Under the pieces are notes generated by a model that was not told where the DNA came from, made no database searches, and saw only the letters and a program-made list of their open reading frames with translations. A program made the position numbers and the translations under genes. From contig NC_135141.1 in the NCBI RefSeq assembly GCF_051014445.1, positions 10,602,001 to 10,666,000 on the forward strand: a stretch of 64,000 nt of DNA. Direction: 5' to 3'. The stretch comes from Colletes latitarsis. Its lineage: Eukaryota; Arthropoda; Insecta; Hymenoptera; Colletidae. This document shows, piece by piece, positions 62,999 through 64,000 of this stretch (its first letter is position 1; each line of letters begins with the position of its first letter).

Positions 62999-64000
62999 AT
63001 GCGAAAGATGCGACAGTATGGGCCAGATGAGGGCATATGCCAGACATTACCCAGACCTAACCGGTGTTATCCTCTAAAATATACATCGAAACCAGGTTTA
63101 ATTGACAGTTTCAGAGTGGTACCACATTACTACGTGACCCAAACCAGAAAACCCCAGGATTTGGCCAACAGGTATGCGAAAGATGCGACAGTATGGGCCA
63201 GATGAGGGCAAATGCCAGACATTACCCAGACATAACCGGTGTTATCCTCTAAAATATACATCGAAACCAGGTTTAATTGACAGTTTCAGTGTGGTACCAC
63301 ATTACTGCGCGATCCAAACCAGAAATAGCCCAGGATCTGGCCAACAGGTATGCGAAAGATGCGATAGTATGAGCCAGATGATGGCAAATCCCAGACATAA
63401 CCCAGACCTAACCGGTGTTATCCTCTAAAGTATAGATCGAATCCAGGTTTAGTGGACTATTTCAGTGTGGTACCACATTACTACGTGATCCAAACTACAA
63501 GAAGCCCAGGATCTGGCCAACAGGTATGCGAAAGATGCGATAGTATGAGCCAGATGATGGCAAATCCCAGACATAACCCTGACCTTACCGGTGTTATCCT
63601 CTAAAATATAAATCGAAACCAGGTTTAATTGACTGTCTCAGTGTGGTACCACATTTCTGCGTGATACAAACCAGAAATAAGCCAGGATCTGGGTAGCAAG
63701 TATGCGAAAAAAGCGAATGTATGAGCCAGATGACGGCAAATCCTAGACATAACCCAGACCTAACCGGTGTTATCCTCTAAAATATACATCGAAACCAGGT
63801 TTAATTGACAGTAACAGTGTGGTACCACATTTCTACGTGATCCAAACCACAAAACCCCAGGATCTGGCCAACAGGCATGCGAAAGATGCGATAGTATGAG
63901 CCAGATGATGGCAAATCCCAGACATAACCCTGACCTTACCGGTGTTATCCTCTAAAATATAAATCGAAACCAGGTTTAATTGACTGTTTCAGTGTGGTAC
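62999..64000 (+). repeat. Right-hand HOR, partial copy H5, cut by window edge
   Basis: The first ~1 kb of the unit. It shares GGGCATATGCC (63,032) and GATGCGATAGTATGAGCC (63,356) with the start of H3. The array clearly continues beyond the window. Confidence 0.92.

Larger units (their letters stand above)
1..64000 (+). repeat. Satellite DNA array, ~176-177 bp monomer, head-to-tail
   Basis: The same ~177-bp sequence recurs without interruption from the first to the last base, apart from one 240-bp insert at 4690-4932. The block TATCCTCTAAAATAT followed by GATCGAAACCAGG returns every 175-177 bp. In 50,627-54,827 I counted 25 monomers, nearly all spaced 174-177 bp with one at 159. All copies I read have the same orientation. 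No unit carries a convincing gene: stops occur in every frame of a typical monomer, and open frames exist only where variants remove them. Such long, single-family, hierarchically duplicated arrays are typical of eukaryotic centromeric, pericentromeric or subtelomeric heterochromatin. I do not recognise the family by name. Confidence 0.97.

Noticed and set aside
277..63428. Recurring 61-108 codon open frames with similar translations
   Set aside because: They restart with each monomer variant, cross monomer boundaries, have no recognisable domain or start context, and their similarity follows from DNA repetition. The three minus-strand frames (3179-3406, 12,061-12,309, 42,780-43,025) are the same effect on the other strand.
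1..64000. CRISPR-like regular repeats
   Set aside because: The whole 176-bp unit repeats with no short-repeat/unique-spacer pattern, and no cas genes are present.
1..64000. Pol III B-box-like motif GATCGAAACC or GTTCGAATCC in many monomers
   Set aside because: It fits the loose B-box consensus, but I see no A box at a suitable distance upstream, no terminator pattern and no tRNA cloverleaf. The motif is short enough to arise by chance and then be multiplied.
1..64000. CENP-B box
   Set aside because: I looked for TTCG followed by CGGG with the required spacing on both strands of the typical monomer and found no match.
1..64000. Telomere-like CCTAACC in the monomer end block
   Set aside because: Only single units occur, once per monomer, inside the 11-bp direct repeat; there is no run of telomeric repeats.
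1..64000. Inverted monomers or array orientation switches
   Set aside because: Every segment read carries the monomer landmarks on the + strand; I found no block in reverse orientation.

Overview
The whole 64 kb window is one tandem satellite DNA array. I see no credible protein-coding gene, rRNA, tRNA or CRISPR array. The basic monomer is about 176-177 bp, and every copy I read lies head-to-tail on the + strand. The short open frames (60-108 codons) recur wherever the same monomer variant recurs. They span about one to two monomers and end where a variant carries a stop, so they are by-products of the repeat. This is eukaryotic heterochromatin, of pericentromeric, centromeric or subtelomeric type. 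The organism cannot be named from the satellite. The only non-satellite DNA is a 240-bp insert at 4690-4932 that looks like the 3' end of a poly(A) non-LTR retrotransposon or a SINE. Its GGGTTTTTAGTGGG tract reminds me of arthropod R1/I-type LINE 3' ends, so an arthropod host is a weak guess.

Layout. (1) 1-12,150: divergent monomers with scattered old duplications: 473-1607 repeated at 4935-6069, a 704-bp four-monomer duplication at 6030-7380, and 8150-8642 repeated at 11,099-11,591. The retroelement insertion lies here. (2) 12,151-18,240: a 13-monomer higher-order repeat (HOR) of 2257 bp in two full copies and a third with an internal deletion. (3) 18,241-21,430: mixed monomers, including one pair of adjacent identical 176-bp units. 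(4) 21,431-32,970: a 5251-bp HOR of about 30 monomers in two nearly identical copies, then a rearranged partial third. (5) 32,656-34,377: an 861-bp tandem duplication. (6) 34,378-39,540: a mosaic of overlapping duplications at offsets 3129, 3308 and 1723 bp. (7) 39,541-44,990: the most heterogeneous stretch, with monomers shortened by small deletions. (8) 45,000-64,000: the most homogeneous domain, a HOR in copies of 5082, 4377, 3866 and 4201 bp plus a partial fifth cut by the window edge.

The most interesting structure is in domain 8. The length differences between copies are accounted for by gain or loss of whole monomers (705, 335 and 176 bp). Private variants alternate between copies (first with third, second with fourth, start of third with start of fifth). 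The array therefore has a third level of organisation: a dimer of HORs has itself been duplicated. Most monomers also carry a perfect 12-bp palindrome (TGTGGTACCACA), two shorter dyads and an 11-bp internal direct repeat that sometimes loses one unit. All copy boundaries, offsets and identities were read by eye and need a self-alignment to fix exactly.
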